A stretch of DNA of 64,000 nt, from assembly GCA_003243195.1 (NCBI GenBank), contig QFQI01000005.1:197951-261950 (forward strand), in the 5' to 3' direction. Positions within the stretch are counted from its first letter, which is position 1, and the number at the start of each line of letters is the position of its first letter. Source of the DNA: Sphingomonas taxi. Lineage in GTDB: Bacteria > Pseudomonadota > Alphaproteobacteria > Sphingomonadales > Sphingomonadaceae. Shown in pieces: positions 7,997-16,935 of the stretch. Made by a program: the position numbers and the translations under genes. The notes under the pieces are model-generated. The model ran no database searches and was not told the DNA's origin. It saw only the letters and a list, made by a program, of their open reading frames with translations.

Positions 7997-8767
7997 TCAC
8001 TCCCGATAGGAGGGGTCGATCCGGTCGAGCTTGCGCAGCAACGCCGGCCACGCCAGCGCCTGCGCCAGCATCCCCATGCCGGCCGGGCTCGCCTGCCGCG
8101 CCACCTTCGCCTCCACGCCATGCGGCGGATCGTTGAGGCCGTCCGTTCCCGCCGCCAGCATCAGCACCTGCGCCTGGCACGCACGCTCCAGGAAGTAGAG
8201 GCGCAGGAAGCACGCCGCCACCGTCGCGCCGACGGTCAGCGTGCCATGGTTGCGCAGGATCATCGCGTTCTTCGTCCCCAGGTCGACGACCAGACGCTCG
8301 CGCTCGTCCAGGTCGGTCGCGATCCCTTCGTAATCATGATAGGCGACGTCGTGGGCCGAGATCATCGCGGTCTGCGTATGCGGCAGCAGCCCGCACGCCA
8401 TCGCCGACACCGCCTGCCCGTGCGGCGTATGCAGGTGCATCACCGCCTGCGCATCGTCGCGCGCCATGTGGATCGCGGAGTGGATGGTGAAGCCGGCCGG
8501 GTTCACCGGGTGGCTGGCCGGACCGACCGGCTGGCCATCGACGTCGATCTTCACCAGCGACGAGGCGGTGATCTCCTCGAACATCATGTCATAGGGATTG
8601 ATGAGGAAATGGTGCTCCGGTCCCGGCACCCGCGCGGACAGGTGCGTGAAGATCAGATCGTCCCATCCGTACAGCGCCACCAGCCGATAGGCCGCGGCCA
8701 GATCCACGCGCGCTTCCCACTCGCCCGGTGCCAGATGTGACGGGTCGTTCGCTGCCACGCTCGCCAT
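7997..8767 (-). CDS. Class II aldolase/adducin family protein
   Basis: A 256-residue protein of the fold shared by fuculose-phosphate aldolase and adducin heads. Metal-binding His pairs appear in MHLHTPHG (residues around 110) and in NHGTLTVG (around 170); the phosphate-binding loop resembles HLSARVPG. Sphingomonads and other proteobacteria carry many such proteins with no assigned reaction, so substrate is unknown. A GAGAGGA ribosome-binding site precedes the ATG. It is divergent from paoA across a 168-bp shared upstream region. Confidence 0.8.
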   Translation of the reverse strand: MASVAANDPSHLAPGEWEARVDLAAAYRLVALYGWDDLIFTHLSARVPGPEHHFLINPYDMMFEEITASSLVKIDVDGQPVGPASHPVNPAGFTIHSAIHMARDDAQAVMHLHTPHGQAVSAMACGLLPHTQTAMISAHDVAYHDYEGIATDLDERERLVVDLGTKNAMILRNHGTLTVGATVAACFLRLYFLERACQAQVLMLAAGTDGLNDPPHGVEAKVARQASPAGMGMLAQALAWPALLRKLDRIDPSYRE

Positions 8768-8935
8768 GCCCGATCCTCTCCACTTTCATTTGGCATCGGG
8801 TGTACCGCATGCCACAATCGCCGCCTAGGCCATTTGCGGGGGCATGCGGCGGAATGCCGTCGGATACCACCGGCATCGGGATCGTTCCATCGAACAGGAA
8901 GCGGCCTCTCCCGCCGCTTCGCCAGCGGGAAGCAC

Positions 8936-9571
8936 ATGAGCGACGAACCAGGATTCACCCTCACCCGCCGCAATGCCATGGTCGGCGGCGTCGCGGCGGC
9001 GTCCGCCGGCGCCCTGCCCGGCGAGGCCCAGCCCCTCCCGCCCGAGGCGCCCGCCACGACGCTGCCGGTGTCGTTCACCGTCAACGGCAGGCGCCGCACG
9101 CTGGACCTCGATCCGCGCGTCACGCTGCTGGATGCGCTGCGCGAACACCTGCACCTGACCGGCAGCAAGAAGGGCTGCGACCACGGCCAGTGCGGCGCGT
9201 GCACGGTGATGGTGGAGGGCAAGCGGATCAACTCCTGCCTGACGCTGGCGGTGATGCACGACGGCGACGCGATCACCACGATCGAGGGACTGGGAAAGCC
9301 CGGCGACCTGCACCCGATGCAGGCCGCGTTCATCCGGCACGACGGCTATCAATGCGGTTATTGCACCCCCGGCCAGATCATGGCCTCGGTCGCGGTGTTG
9401 CAGGAGATCCGCGACGGCGTGCCCAGCTACGTCTCGGCCGACCTGAACGCCGCGCCCGCGATCGACGGTCAGGAACTGCGCGAGCGGATGAGCGGCAATA
9501 TCTGCCGCTGCGCCGCTTATTCCAACATCATCGCCGCGATCGCCGATGTCGCCGGGGAGGACGTGGCATGA
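8936..9571 (+). CDS. paoA: Aldehyde oxidoreductase PaoA-type 2Fe-2S subunit
   Basis: A 211-residue iron-sulfur subunit of a xanthine-oxidase-family enzyme. The start at 8936 is preceded by GCGGGAAG. The N-terminus carries a Tat-like signal (TRRNAMVGG with Arg11-Arg12, then an Ala-rich stretch), as in E. coli PaoA (YagT), so the complex is probably exported folded. Two [2Fe-2S] sets are complete: plant-type Cys81, 86, 89 and 101, and helical-domain Cys140, 143, 190 and 192. PaoABC oxidises aldehydes to acids, probably for detoxification of aromatic aldehydes. It overlaps paoB by ATGA. Confidence 0.88.
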   Translation: MSDEPGFTLTRRNAMVGGVAAASAGALPGEAQPLPPEAPATTLPVSFTVNGRRRTLDLDPRVTLLDALREHLHLTGSKKGCDHGQCGACTVMVEGKRINSCLTLAVMHDGDAITTIEGLGKPGDLHPMQAAFIRHDGYQCGYCTPGQIMASVAVLQEIRDGVPSYVSADLNAAPAIDGQELRERMSGNICRCAAYSNIIAAIADVAGEDVA

Positions 9572-10524
9572 AGCCCTTCACCTATGAACGCGCCGCCAGC
9601 CCTGCCGCCGCGGCGGCCGCGGTGGCGGCGCGGCCCGGCGCCAAGTTCGTCGCCGGGGGAACCAACCTGCTCGACCTGATGAAGCTGCAGGTCGAGGTGC
9701 CGACGCATCTGGTCGACGTGAACCGATTGGGGCTGGACACGATCGCGCCGACCGCCGAGGGCGGGCTGCGCGTCGGCGCGCTGGTGCGCAACACCGCGCT
9801 GGCGGCGGACCCGCGCGTGCGGCGCGACTATGGCGTGCTCAGCCGCGCGCTGCTGTCGGGCGCATCGGGGCAGTTGCGCAACAAGGCGACCACCGCCGGC
9901 AACCTGCTCCAGCGCACGCGCTGCCCGTATTTCTACGACACCAACATGGCCTGCAACAAGCGCAGGCCGGGGTCGGGGTGCGCCGCGATCGGCGGGTACA
10001 GCCGCGCGCTGGCGGTGATCGGCAGCAGCAAGGATTGCATCGCCACCCATCCCAGCGACATGGCGGTGGCGATGCGCGTGCTGGATGCCACCGTCGAGAC
10101 GGTGAACGGCAGTGGCGCGACGCGCGCGATCCCGATCGCCGACTTCCACCGCCTGCCCGGCGACACGCCATGGGTGGAAACCGCGTTGCAGCCCGGCGAG
10201 ATGATTACCGCGGTGACGCTGCCGCCACCCATCGGCGGCACGCACGTCTATCGCAAGGTGCGCGACCGCGCCTCCTATGCCTTTGCCACCGTGTCGGTCG
10301 CGGCGGTGCTGCACCCGGCGCAGGGACAGCCGCGCTTCGCCTTCGGCGGGCTGGCGCACAAGCCGTGGCGCGTCGCGGCGGCGGAGGCGCGTGCCGACGG
10401 CGGTGCGAAGGCGATCGCTGCCGCCGCGCTGGCCGGCGCGCGTCCGACCACGCAGAATGCCTACAAGATCCCGCTGGTGGAGCGCACGCTCGCCTCGGTC
10501 ATGGCCGAGGGAGATGCGGCATGA
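9568..10524 (+). CDS. paoB: Aldehyde oxidoreductase PaoB-type FAD subunit
   Basis: A 318-residue FAD-binding subunit of the molybdenum hydroxylase family (FVAGGTNLLDLMK and TTAGNLLQRTRCP are the FAD-binding motifs). It has the extra cysteine insertion that separates PaoB from most relatives: Cys in RCPYF, ACNK and SGCAAIGG around residues 115-140, which in E. coli PaoB hold an additional [4Fe-4S] cluster. The length is nearly that of E. coli PaoB. Start and stop both overlap the neighbours by ATGA. Confidence 0.9.
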   Translation: MKPFTYERAASPAAAAAAVAARPGAKFVAGGTNLLDLMKLQVEVPTHLVDVNRLGLDTIAPTAEGGLRVGALVRNTALAADPRVRRDYGVLSRALLSGASGQLRNKATTAGNLLQRTRCPYFYDTNMACNKRRPGSGCAAIGGYSRALAVIGSSKDCIATHPSDMAVAMRVLDATVETVNGSGATRAIPIADFHRLPGDTPWVETALQPGEMITAVTLPPPIGGTHVYRKVRDRASYAFATVSVAAVLHPAQGQPRFAFGGLAHKPWRVAAAEARADGGAKAIAAAALAGARPTTQNAYKIPLVERTLASVMAEGDAA

Positions 10525-12716
10525 AGTTCGACACCCCCGCCGGGCGCAACCCGATCGACCAGGGCAAGGTGATCGGCCGGCCGACCGACCGCGTCGAGGG
10601 GCCGCTGAAGGTGACCGGCACCGCGCCCTATGCGTTCGAGCGCAACGACGTCGCACCCGGCCATGCCTATGGCGTGGTGGTCGGCAGCGCGATCGCCAAG
10701 GGGCGGATCACGCGCATCGACACCGCCGACGCGCGCCGCGCGCCCGGCGTGATCGCGATCGTCACGCATGAAAATGCCGGCAAACTCGGCAAGGCGAAGG
10801 CGCATACCGCGGCCATGCTGGCCGGGCCGGTCGTGGAGCATTACGACCAGGCGGTGGCGATCGTCGTCGCGGAGACGTTCGAACAGGCGCGCGACGCCGC
10901 GAAGCGCGTCCGCATCGACTATGCGCGCGCCGGTGGCCACTATGATCTGGCCACGGCGAAAGATGGCGCGCCGATCGCGGAGGGCGACAAGATGAAGACC
11001 GCGCGCGGTGATTTCGCCGGCGCCTTCGCCGCGGCCCCGGTGACGCTCGACGCGACCTACACCACGCCCGACCAGAGCCATATGATGATGGAGCCGCACG
11101 CGACGATCGCGGCGTGGACGGGCGACGCGCTGACGATCTGGACCAGCAACCAGATGATCGCCTGGGCGGTGCGCGACATGAGCGAGACGCTGCTGATGCC
11201 CAGGGAGAAGGTCCGCGTCGTCTCGCCCTATGTCGGTGGCGGTTTCGGCGGCAAATTGTGGGTGCGGTCGGACTCGGTGATGGCGGCGCTGGGCGCGCGC
11301 GCGGCCGGGCGGCCGGTGAAGGTGGCGCTGGCGCGGCCGCAGATCATGAACAACACCACGCATCGCCCCGCGACGATCCAGCGCATCCGCATCGGCGCGG
11401 ACCGCAGCGGCCGGATCACCGCGATCGCGCACCAGACATGGTCGGGCGACCTGCCGGGCGGCGGGCCGGAGACCGCGGCCAACCAGACGCAATTGCTCTA
11501 TGCCGGCGCGAACCGGCTGACCGAGACGCGTCTGGCCGTGCTCGATCTGCCCGAGGCGAATGCGATGCGCGCGCCCGGCGAGGCGCCGGGGTTGATGGCG
11601 CTGGAAATCGCCATGGACGAGATGGCGGAGAAGCTGAACGTCGATCCGGTCCGCTTCCGCGTGCTGAACGATACGAAGGTCGATCCCGAACAGCCGGAGC
11701 GGCCGTTTTCGGACCGCAATTTCGTACGGTGTCTGGAGGAAGGCGCGCAACGCTTCGGCTGGTCGCGCCGCAATCCGAAGCCGGGGCAGGTCCGCGACGG
11801 GCGCTGGCTGGTCGGCATGGGCATGGCGGCGGCGTTCCGCAACAACATGAACATGAAATCGGGCGCGCGCGTCGGCGTCGATCGCAAGGGCGTGGTGACC
11901 GTCGCCACCGACATGACCGACATCGGCACGGGCAGCTACACGATCATCGCACAGACCGCCGCCGAGATGCTGGGCGTCGGCATCGACAAGGTGGTGGTGC
12001 TGCTGGGTGACAGCCGCTTCCCCGCCTCGGCCGGCTCGGGCGGGCAATGGGGCGGCAACAGCTCCACCGCCGGCGTCTATGCCGCGTGCGTCGACCTGCG
12101 CGCGCGCATCGCGCAGAAGCTGGGCTTCAACTCCGCCGACGTGGCCTTCGCGGATGGCAAGGTGAGCAGCGGCAACCGTTCGGTCGATCTTGCGAAGGCA
12201 GCCGGCGACGAAGGGATCAGCGGCGAGGACACGCTGGAATATGGCACGCTGGAAAAGGATTATGCACAGGCGACGTTCGGCGCGCATTTCGTCGAGGTCG
12301 GCGTCGACCCGTACACCGGCGAGATCCGGGTGCGGCGCATGTCCGGCGTGTTCGATGCCGGCCGCATCCTGAACCCCAAGGCGGCGCGCAGCCAGGTGAT
12401 CGGCGGCATGACGATGGGGATCGGCGCGGCGCTGATGGAGGATGCGGTGGTCGACCCGCGCTTCGGCTATTTCGTCAACCACGACCTCGCGGAATATCAC
12501 GTCCCGGTGCATCTGGACGTGCCGCATCAGGAGGTGGTGTTCCTCGACACGCTGGACGACAAGACCTCACCAATGAAGGCCAAGGGCGTCGGCGAGCTGG
12601 GGCTGTGCGGCGCGGGCGCGGCGGTGGCGAACGCGGTATATAATGCGTGCGGCGTCCGTATCCGCGACTATCCGCTGACGCTGGACAAGGTGCTGAAGGG
12701 GATGGCGGCGGCGTAG
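10521..12716 (+). CDS. paoC: Aldehyde oxidoreductase PaoC-type molybdenum cofactor subunit
   Basis: A 731-residue molybdopterin-binding catalytic subunit, about the length of E. coli PaoC (family knowledge). Cofactor and substrate motifs are present in order: the GGGFGGK loop near residue 240, the MRAPGEAPG segment near 355, the GSGGQWGGNSS region near 510, and the C-terminal MKAKGVGELGLCG whose Glu is the catalytic base. PaoC-type subunits use molybdopterin cytosine dinucleotide and need a PaoD-like chaperone; no paoD follows in this window. Like other members it has no signal of its own and would be co-exported with PaoA. Confidence 0.9.
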   Translation: MKFDTPAGRNPIDQGKVIGRPTDRVEGPLKVTGTAPYAFERNDVAPGHAYGVVVGSAIAKGRITRIDTADARRAPGVIAIVTHENAGKLGKAKAHTAAMLAGPVVEHYDQAVAIVVAETFEQARDAAKRVRIDYARAGGHYDLATAKDGAPIAEGDKMKTARGDFAGAFAAAPVTLDATYTTPDQSHMMMEPHATIAAWTGDALTIWTSNQMIAWAVRDMSETLLMPREKVRVVSPYVGGGFGGKLWVRSDSVMAALGARAAGRPVKVALARPQIMNNTTHRPATIQRIRIGADRSGRITAIAHQTWSGDLPGGGPETAANQTQLLYAGANRLTETRLAVLDLPEANAMRAPGEAPGLMALEIAMDEMAEKLNVDPVRFRVLNDTKVDPEQPERPFSDRNFVRCLEEGAQRFGWSRRNPKPGQVRDGRWLVGMGMAAAFRNNMNMKSGARVGVDRKGVVTVATDMTDIGTGSYTIIAQTAAEMLGVGIDKVVVLLGDSRFPASAGSGGQWGGNSSTAGVYAACVDLRARIAQKLGFNSADVAFADGKVSSGNRSVDLAKAAGDEGISGEDTLEYGTLEKDYAQATFGAHFVEVGVDPYTGEIRVRRMSGVFDAGRILNPKAARSQVIGGMTMGIGAALMEDAVVDPRFGYFVNHDLAEYHVPVHLDVPHQEVVFLDTLDDKTSPMKAKGVGELGLCGAGAAVANAVYNACGVRIRDYPLTLDKVLKGMAAA

Positions 12717-12901
12717 CGGCGCGCGCCTCCACCGCGCCCGTCATCCGTTACGGCATCGAGCGGTTAGGCTGACCCACGCCCGCCCGACCTGAGGAGCGGC
12801 TGAGCCTGCCGGCGCCTCGTCCGGACGGAGTGCCCGGGAACGAACGCGTCGAGTCCAAATGCGCGATGCTCCAGCGCGGGGGCCGGACGTGCAGGCTCCC
12901 G

Positions 12902-13234
12902 TCACGGATCCCGGGTTTGCGCCGTCGCGGGAATCAGGGAGGGTCGCAATTCCGCCGCCAGTGCCTCCACGTCGGCGCCTTCCTCCACGATCCGCCAGCG
13001 TCCGGGATCGCGCGTATCGACGATCGTCACCGCGCCCTTGGGACAGATGCCCAGGCAGCGCGTCTCGACCACGCCGACGTCGGCCTTGCGCCCCTTGCCG
13101 AACCCCGGCTGGCCGCGCAGCGCCCTGGCAAGCCCCTCGCGGCCCTTGCGTCCGAACCCGCCGTCCAGCTTCCTCGAACATTTGCCGCACACCAGCACCG
13201 CGCCGGTCCAGCCGGCCCGCACGTGATCCTTCAC
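12902..13234 (-). CDS. (2Fe-2S) ferredoxin-like protein of the thioredoxin fold
   Basis: A 110-residue protein with the cysteine pattern of thioredoxin-like [2Fe-2S] ferredoxins: CGKC around residues 16-19 and CLGIC around 60-64, the latter followed by PKGAVTIVDT. A GTG start at 13234 is preferred because it overlaps the stop of the upstream J-domain gene (GTGA); another GTG lies 21 bp further up. Redox partner and function are unknown. Coupling to a J-domain protein suggests a shared job, possibly in iron-sulfur protein handling (inference). Confidence 0.7.
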   Translation of the reverse strand: MKDHVRAGWTGAVLVCGKCSRKLDGGFGRKGREGLARALRGQPGFGKGRKADVGVVETRCLGICPKGAVTIVDTRDPGRWRIVEEGADVEALAAELRPSLIPATAQTRDP

Positions 13235-13779
13235 GCGTCGGCGCGCGGCTTCCACGTCCGCGCTTCCTCCGCGACGCGCAGCACGTCATAGGCGGCCTGG
13301 ATCGCCTGGAAGCGCGCTGCGGCGTCCTTGTCGCCGGGGCGCACGTCGGGGTGATGCGACTTGGCGAGCCGTCGCCACGCCAGCCGTACGTCATCGAACG
13401 AGGCGTCGACCTCCAGCTCCAGCACCTCCAGCGCGCGCATCTCGTCGCGTGAACGGGTGCCGTCGCCTGGCCCGGCCCACGCCTGATGCCGCGACTGCGA
13501 AAAGCCGCCGGCATCGCGGCGCTCGTCCGCCTCGCGCTGCGCCGCTTCCTCGGCCGACAGGCCTTCGAAATAATTCCAGCCGCGATTGTATTCCGCGGCA
13601 TGCGCCTGGCAGAAATACCAGCGGTCCGGGCTGTTGGGCGACTTGGGCGCCGGGCAGTTGCCGGGTTCGGTGCAGCCGTGACGGTCGCACAGTCGCACGG
13701 TGGTCGCCTCGCGGTTCGCGCCGTAGCTGCGCCAGCGGGGAAAGCCCCAGTCGTTTGATCGGGTCGGAGTGCGTGCCAT
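13231..13779 (-). CDS. J-domain protein with N-terminal cysteine module
   Basis: A 182-residue protein. The N-terminal half has a cysteine-rich, probably metal-binding module (CDRHGCTEPGNC, then YFCQAHAAEYNRGWNYFEGL, roughly residues 31-75). The C-terminal third is a J-domain (ALEVLELEVDASFDDVRLAWRR, then HHPD), the part of DnaJ-like co-chaperones that stimulates Hsp70 ATPase. No Gly/Phe region or DnaJ zinc finger is present. A paralogue with the same layout is at 58976-59566. It is coupled downstream to the ferredoxin-like gene. Confidence 0.8.
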   Translation of the reverse strand: MARTPTRSNDWGFPRWRSYGANREATTVRLCDRHGCTEPGNCPAPKSPNSPDRWYFCQAHAAEYNRGWNYFEGLSAEEAAQREADERRDAGGFSQSRHQAWAGPGDGTRSRDEMRALEVLELEVDASFDDVRLAWRRLAKSHHPDVRPGDKDAAARFQAIQAAYDVLRVAEEARTWKPRADA

Positions 13780-13837
13780 CGACCTGCGCACATAAGGTGA
13801 CGGGCACGATGCGCCAAGCAAGCGTGCGCAGGAATTT

Positions 13838-14234
13838 GCCAGAGAGCCTGTAAGCCGGGTTCTGTCCACCCCCGCAAAGCAGGGGATAGGCGACCATTCC
13901 TCTCGGCGTGCCGTTGCCGACACGCTCCAGCAACCAACCCGGGCAGCAGGTGGGAACACACCCCGGATGCCCGAAAGCACCCACGCCGCCCCTATTCGGT
14001 CTTGCTCCCGGTGGGGTTTACCGTGCCACGACCGTTGCCGGCCGCGCGGTGCGCTCTTACCGCACCCTTTCACCATGACCGGGCCGAAGCCCAGGCCGTC
14101 TGCTCTCTGTTGCACTGTCCCTGACCCCGGCGAACCGGGGCCGGCGGGCGTTACCCGCCACCGTTGTTCCGCGGAGCCCGGACTTTCCTCGGCGCGCACA
14201 CAGGTGCGCGACGCGGCCGCCCGGCCCTCTGACG
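13838..14234 (-). ncRNA. rnpB: RNase P RNA (bacterial class A)
   Basis: The RNA component of RNase P, which removes tRNA 5' leaders. On the minus strand the 5' part reads GAGGAAAGTCCGGGCTCCGC (the universal P3-P4/J region) and the 3' part ends with ACAGAACCCGGCTTACAGGC, both hallmark segments. The P1 helix is visible: CAGAGGGCC near the 5' end (14231-14223) pairs with GGCTCTCTG near the 3' end (13848-13840) with one G-U pair. Length is about 400 nt, as expected. Ends are placed from P1 and may be off by a few bases. The gene lies between the J-domain gene and the amidase, all on the minus strand. Confidence 0.95.
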
Positions 14235-14242
14235 CGGTCCTC

Positions 14243-14932
14243 CTACTCGTCTCCCTGCGGTTTGGGAAGCAGCAGCGCGAGCAGGATCATGCGGCATTCC
14301 GCGTCCATCTCGCCGTCGATCAGCTCGGGGCGGAACCGGCGCTGGAACGCCATGATCGCGGCCATGCGGTCGCTCACGTCATAACCGAACCGCTCCAGCG
14401 CCAGGCAGAAGGCCGCCTCCCCCCACATCGGATCGACCAGGTTCTTCGTGGGGCGCGGCAGCGCCAGTCGCAGCCGCGCCAGTCGCGCCCATGGGAACAG
14501 CTCGCCGGGATCGCGCTTGCGCTGCGGCGCGACATCCGAATGGCCGACCACGTTGCCGCGCGTGATCTCATAGGCGTCCTTCAGGTGCGCGACCAGCCGG
14601 ATCACCGCCTCCACCTGCGGCTCCGGAAAGGCGCGATAGCCATGGTCGTGCCCCGGATTGACGATCTCGATCCCGATCGACGCGCCATTGACGTCGGTGA
14701 CGCCGCGCCAGTGCGACTGGCCGGCGTGCCATGCGCGCTTGTCATCGGCGACCAGCCGCGTGATCGTGCCGTCCTCGTCCACGAAATAATGGCACGACAC
14801 CTCCGCCGCCGGGTCGCGCAGCCGCGCCAGCGCCTCCGCGGCGGTCTTCATGCCGGTGTAGTGCAGCACGATCATCGAGATCGGCAACGTGCGTTCGTTG
14901 AAATTGGGCGAGGGCGCGTCCTTGCACCTCAT
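14243..14932 (-). CDS. N-acetylmuramoyl-L-alanine amidase, AmpD-like
   Basis: A 229-residue amidase_2-type zinc enzyme that cuts between muramic acid and the peptide of peptidoglycan. Zinc ligands appear in MIVLHYTGM (His) and VGHSDVAPQRKRDPGELFPW (His and Asp). A C-terminal helical segment (FGYDVSDRMAAIMAFQRRFRP) resembles a peptidoglycan-binding domain. No clear signal peptide, so it may act in the cytoplasm on recycled muropeptides. The ATG at 14932 has the better spaced GGCGAGG; 14938 is the alternative. It sits 76 bp after cheR on the same strand. Confidence 0.85.
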   Translation of the reverse strand: MRCKDAPSPNFNERTLPISMIVLHYTGMKTAAEALARLRDPAAEVSCHYFVDEDGTITRLVADDKRAWHAGQSHWRGVTDVNGASIGIEIVNPGHDHGYRAFPEPQVEAVIRLVAHLKDAYEITRGNVVGHSDVAPQRKRDPGELFPWARLARLRLALPRPTKNLVDPMWGEAAFCLALERFGYDVSDRMAAIMAFQRRFRPELIDGEMDAECRMILLALLLPKPQGDE

Positions 14933-15008
14933 GCCCATGCCTCGCCTGCCGCCCACCGGATCGCCACGATCGTCTCTCCCGCCCATCGCAGCCACGTCCG
15001 TCGCGAAA

Positions 15009-15845
15009 TCAGGGCGCGGTGTAAACCCGCTTGCCGCCCGGATCGTCATCGGCGCGCTCGTAGAAGCCGCGCACGCGCTGGCTGGGGCGCAGCCGCTCGG
15101 ACTGGCCGATCACCGTCTCGCCCGCGCCCAGCAGCAGCATCCCGCCGGGCTTCAGCGCATCGGCCAGCCGCGCCAGCACCTGTTCGCGCAGGTGCGGTGC
15201 GAAATAGAACAGCACGTTGCGGCACAGGATCAGGTCGAACGCACCGGCGGGCGGCGCATCCACGACCAGATTGTGGCGACGATAATGGATCGACGACAGC
15301 AGCGCGGAGGTCGCGGCCCAGTGATTGTCGGCCCCCGGCTCGAACCAGCGCACCATGCGCCGCACGGGCAGCCCGCGCTGAATCTCGAACTGCGTGTAGG
15401 AGCCGGCGCGCGCACGCTGGATCGCCGCGGCGGACACGTCGGTGGCGACGATCTCCGGCATCACGCCGCCGCTTTCCGCGAACAGCATCGCGAGCGACAG
15501 CGGCTCCTGCCCGGTGGCGCAGGCGGCGCACCAGACGCGCGGGGTTCCCGAACGCTCGCCGGCCACCTTCGCCGCGGCCTCGATGATGCCCGCGTCGCGA
15601 AAGAACGAGGTTTCCTGGTTGAGAAGCGCGTCCACGATCCGGTCGCCCAGCGTCTTGTCCTTCCCCTCGATCAACCGGGCGGTGAGCTGTTCGATCCTGT
15701 CCAGCCCCAGCGACTGCAACAGCGGCCCCAGCGCCGCATCGAAGCGCCAGCTTCGCCCGGCCGCGATGCACTGCCCCGTGCGCGCCTCCAGCAGCGCGGC
15801 CAGGACGCGTGCGGAACCGGCGTCGATCCCCGGAACGGCGGTCAT
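15009..15845 (-). CDS. cheR: Chemotaxis protein methyltransferase CheR
   Basis: A 278-residue SAM-dependent methyltransferase that methylates glutamates of chemoreceptors. The N-terminal helical domain (about 1-75) is followed by the catalytic domain: NQETSFFRD, the SAM-binding WCAACATGQEPLSLAM, and DLILCRNVLFYF. It is the last che gene of the operon and its ATG overlaps the cheB stop (ATGA), so the two adaptation enzymes are translationally coupled. Confidence 0.95.
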   Translation of the reverse strand: MTAVPGIDAGSARVLAALLEARTGQCIAAGRSWRFDAALGPLLQSLGLDRIEQLTARLIEGKDKTLGDRIVDALLNQETSFFRDAGIIEAAAKVAGERSGTPRVWCAACATGQEPLSLAMLFAESGGVMPEIVATDVSAAAIQRARAGSYTQFEIQRGLPVRRMVRWFEPGADNHWAATSALLSSIHYRRHNLVVDAPPAGAFDLILCRNVLFYFAPHLREQVLARLADALKPGGMLLLGAGETVIGQSERLRPSQRVRGFYERADDDPGGKRVYTAP

Positions 15846-16906
15846 GCGCGCATCGCGCCGCGCCGCGCCGCGATCATCGCGCCGATCTCCTCGGGGGACA
15901 GCACCGCATGCGCCAGCCCGGCGCCGGCCACCGCGCCCGGCATGCCCCACACGACGGACGTGTCGCGGTCCTGCACCACCACCGTCCCGCCGGCGGCGCG
16001 CACCGCGCGCGCGCCCTCCAGCCCGTCGCGCCCCATGCCGCTCAGCACGATCGCCAGCAGGCGCGAGCCATAGACGCGCGCCAGGCTGGCGAACATCGGA
16101 TCGACCGACGGCAGGTTGCCGGTCGCGGCCGGCGTGCGCGACAGCCGCGTGCCGACGCCGCCGTCGGGCAACATGGTGGCGACCAGATGCGCGTCGCCCG
16201 GCGCGATCAGCACCTGCCCGGCACGAACGCGCCCGCGATCCTCCGCCAGCGCGCTGGGGCGCTGCGCCGACATGCCGACCTGCGCGGCGAAATAGGGCGA
16301 GAAGGCCGGCGGCAGATGCTGCGTGACGAAGATCGGCTGCGTGATCGCCGCCGGCACCTGCGCCAGCAGCGAGGCGAGCGCGTGGATACCGCCGGTCGAC
16401 GCGCCGATCGCGACCGCATCGAACGCGGGCGGCGGCGTCACGGTCGCACGGCGCGGCGCACGCGCCGGCTTGCCGGGCGCCGCCAACAGGTCAAGCCGCG
16501 CGATCAATGTCTCGCCGAACCGCGTCGCGAACGCCCCGATCGTCGGCTTCACCAGCGTATCGGCCGCGCCGAGCGCCAGCGCCCGTATCGTCACCTCCGC
16601 CCCCTCCACCGCGCTGCTGGATACGACCAGCACGCGCGCCCCGCGCCCGGCCGCCAGCAATTCGGGCAGGGCGTCGATGCCGTTCTGATGCGGCATCACC
16701 AGGTCGAGCAGGATCACGTCCACCGACTGCGCGCGCAGGAAGGTGAGCGCCCGCTGCGCATCGGCCACCGCGCCCGCCAGCTCGAACCGGCCGCTGGCCG
16801 TCACGAAACGCCCCAGCGCCGCGCGCGCCACCGCCGAATCGTCGACGATCAGCACGCGCGGCGGCCGGACGCCGGCGGCGGGCCGGAAGTCGGCGGGAGG
16901 TGACAT
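15842..16906 (-). CDS. cheB: Chemotaxis response regulator and protein-glutamate methylesterase CheB
   Basis: A 354-residue CheB. The receiver domain (about 15-130) has the acidic pair in LIVDDSAVAR and the phosphorylated Asp in VILLDLVMP. The methylesterase domain (about 165-354) has the catalytic Ser in AIGASTGGIHAL, His in VTQHLPPAF and the C-terminal LSGMGRDGLEGARAV region with Asp. It removes receptor methyl groups opposite CheR. The ATG at 16906 was chosen as the first codon giving a normal N-terminus. It follows cheY by 29 bp. Confidence 0.95.
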   Translation of the reverse strand: MSPPADFRPAAGVRPPRVLIVDDSAVARAALGRFVTASGRFELAGAVADAQRALTFLRAQSVDVILLDLVMPHQNGIDALPELLAAGRGARVLVVSSSAVEGAEVTIRALALGAADTLVKPTIGAFATRFGETLIARLDLLAAPGKPARAPRRATVTPPPAFDAVAIGASTGGIHALASLLAQVPAAITQPIFVTQHLPPAFSPYFAAQVGMSAQRPSALAEDRGRVRAGQVLIAPGDAHLVATMLPDGGVGTRLSRTPAATGNLPSVDPMFASLARVYGSRLLAIVLSGMGRDGLEGARAVRAAGGTVVVQDRDTSVVWGMPGAVAGAGLAHAVLSPEEIGAMIAARRGAMRA

Positions 16907-16935
16907 GGCGGCGGGGGACACGCGGGACGCGGGCG

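Noticed and set aside
10461..12527. Long open frame opposite paoC
   Set aside because: Antisense shadow of the molybdenum subunit gene; no start signal or motif.
13830..14240. Protein-coding reading of the 13.8-14.2 kb region
   Set aside because: The sequence is the conserved RNase P RNA; any open frames across it are accidental.
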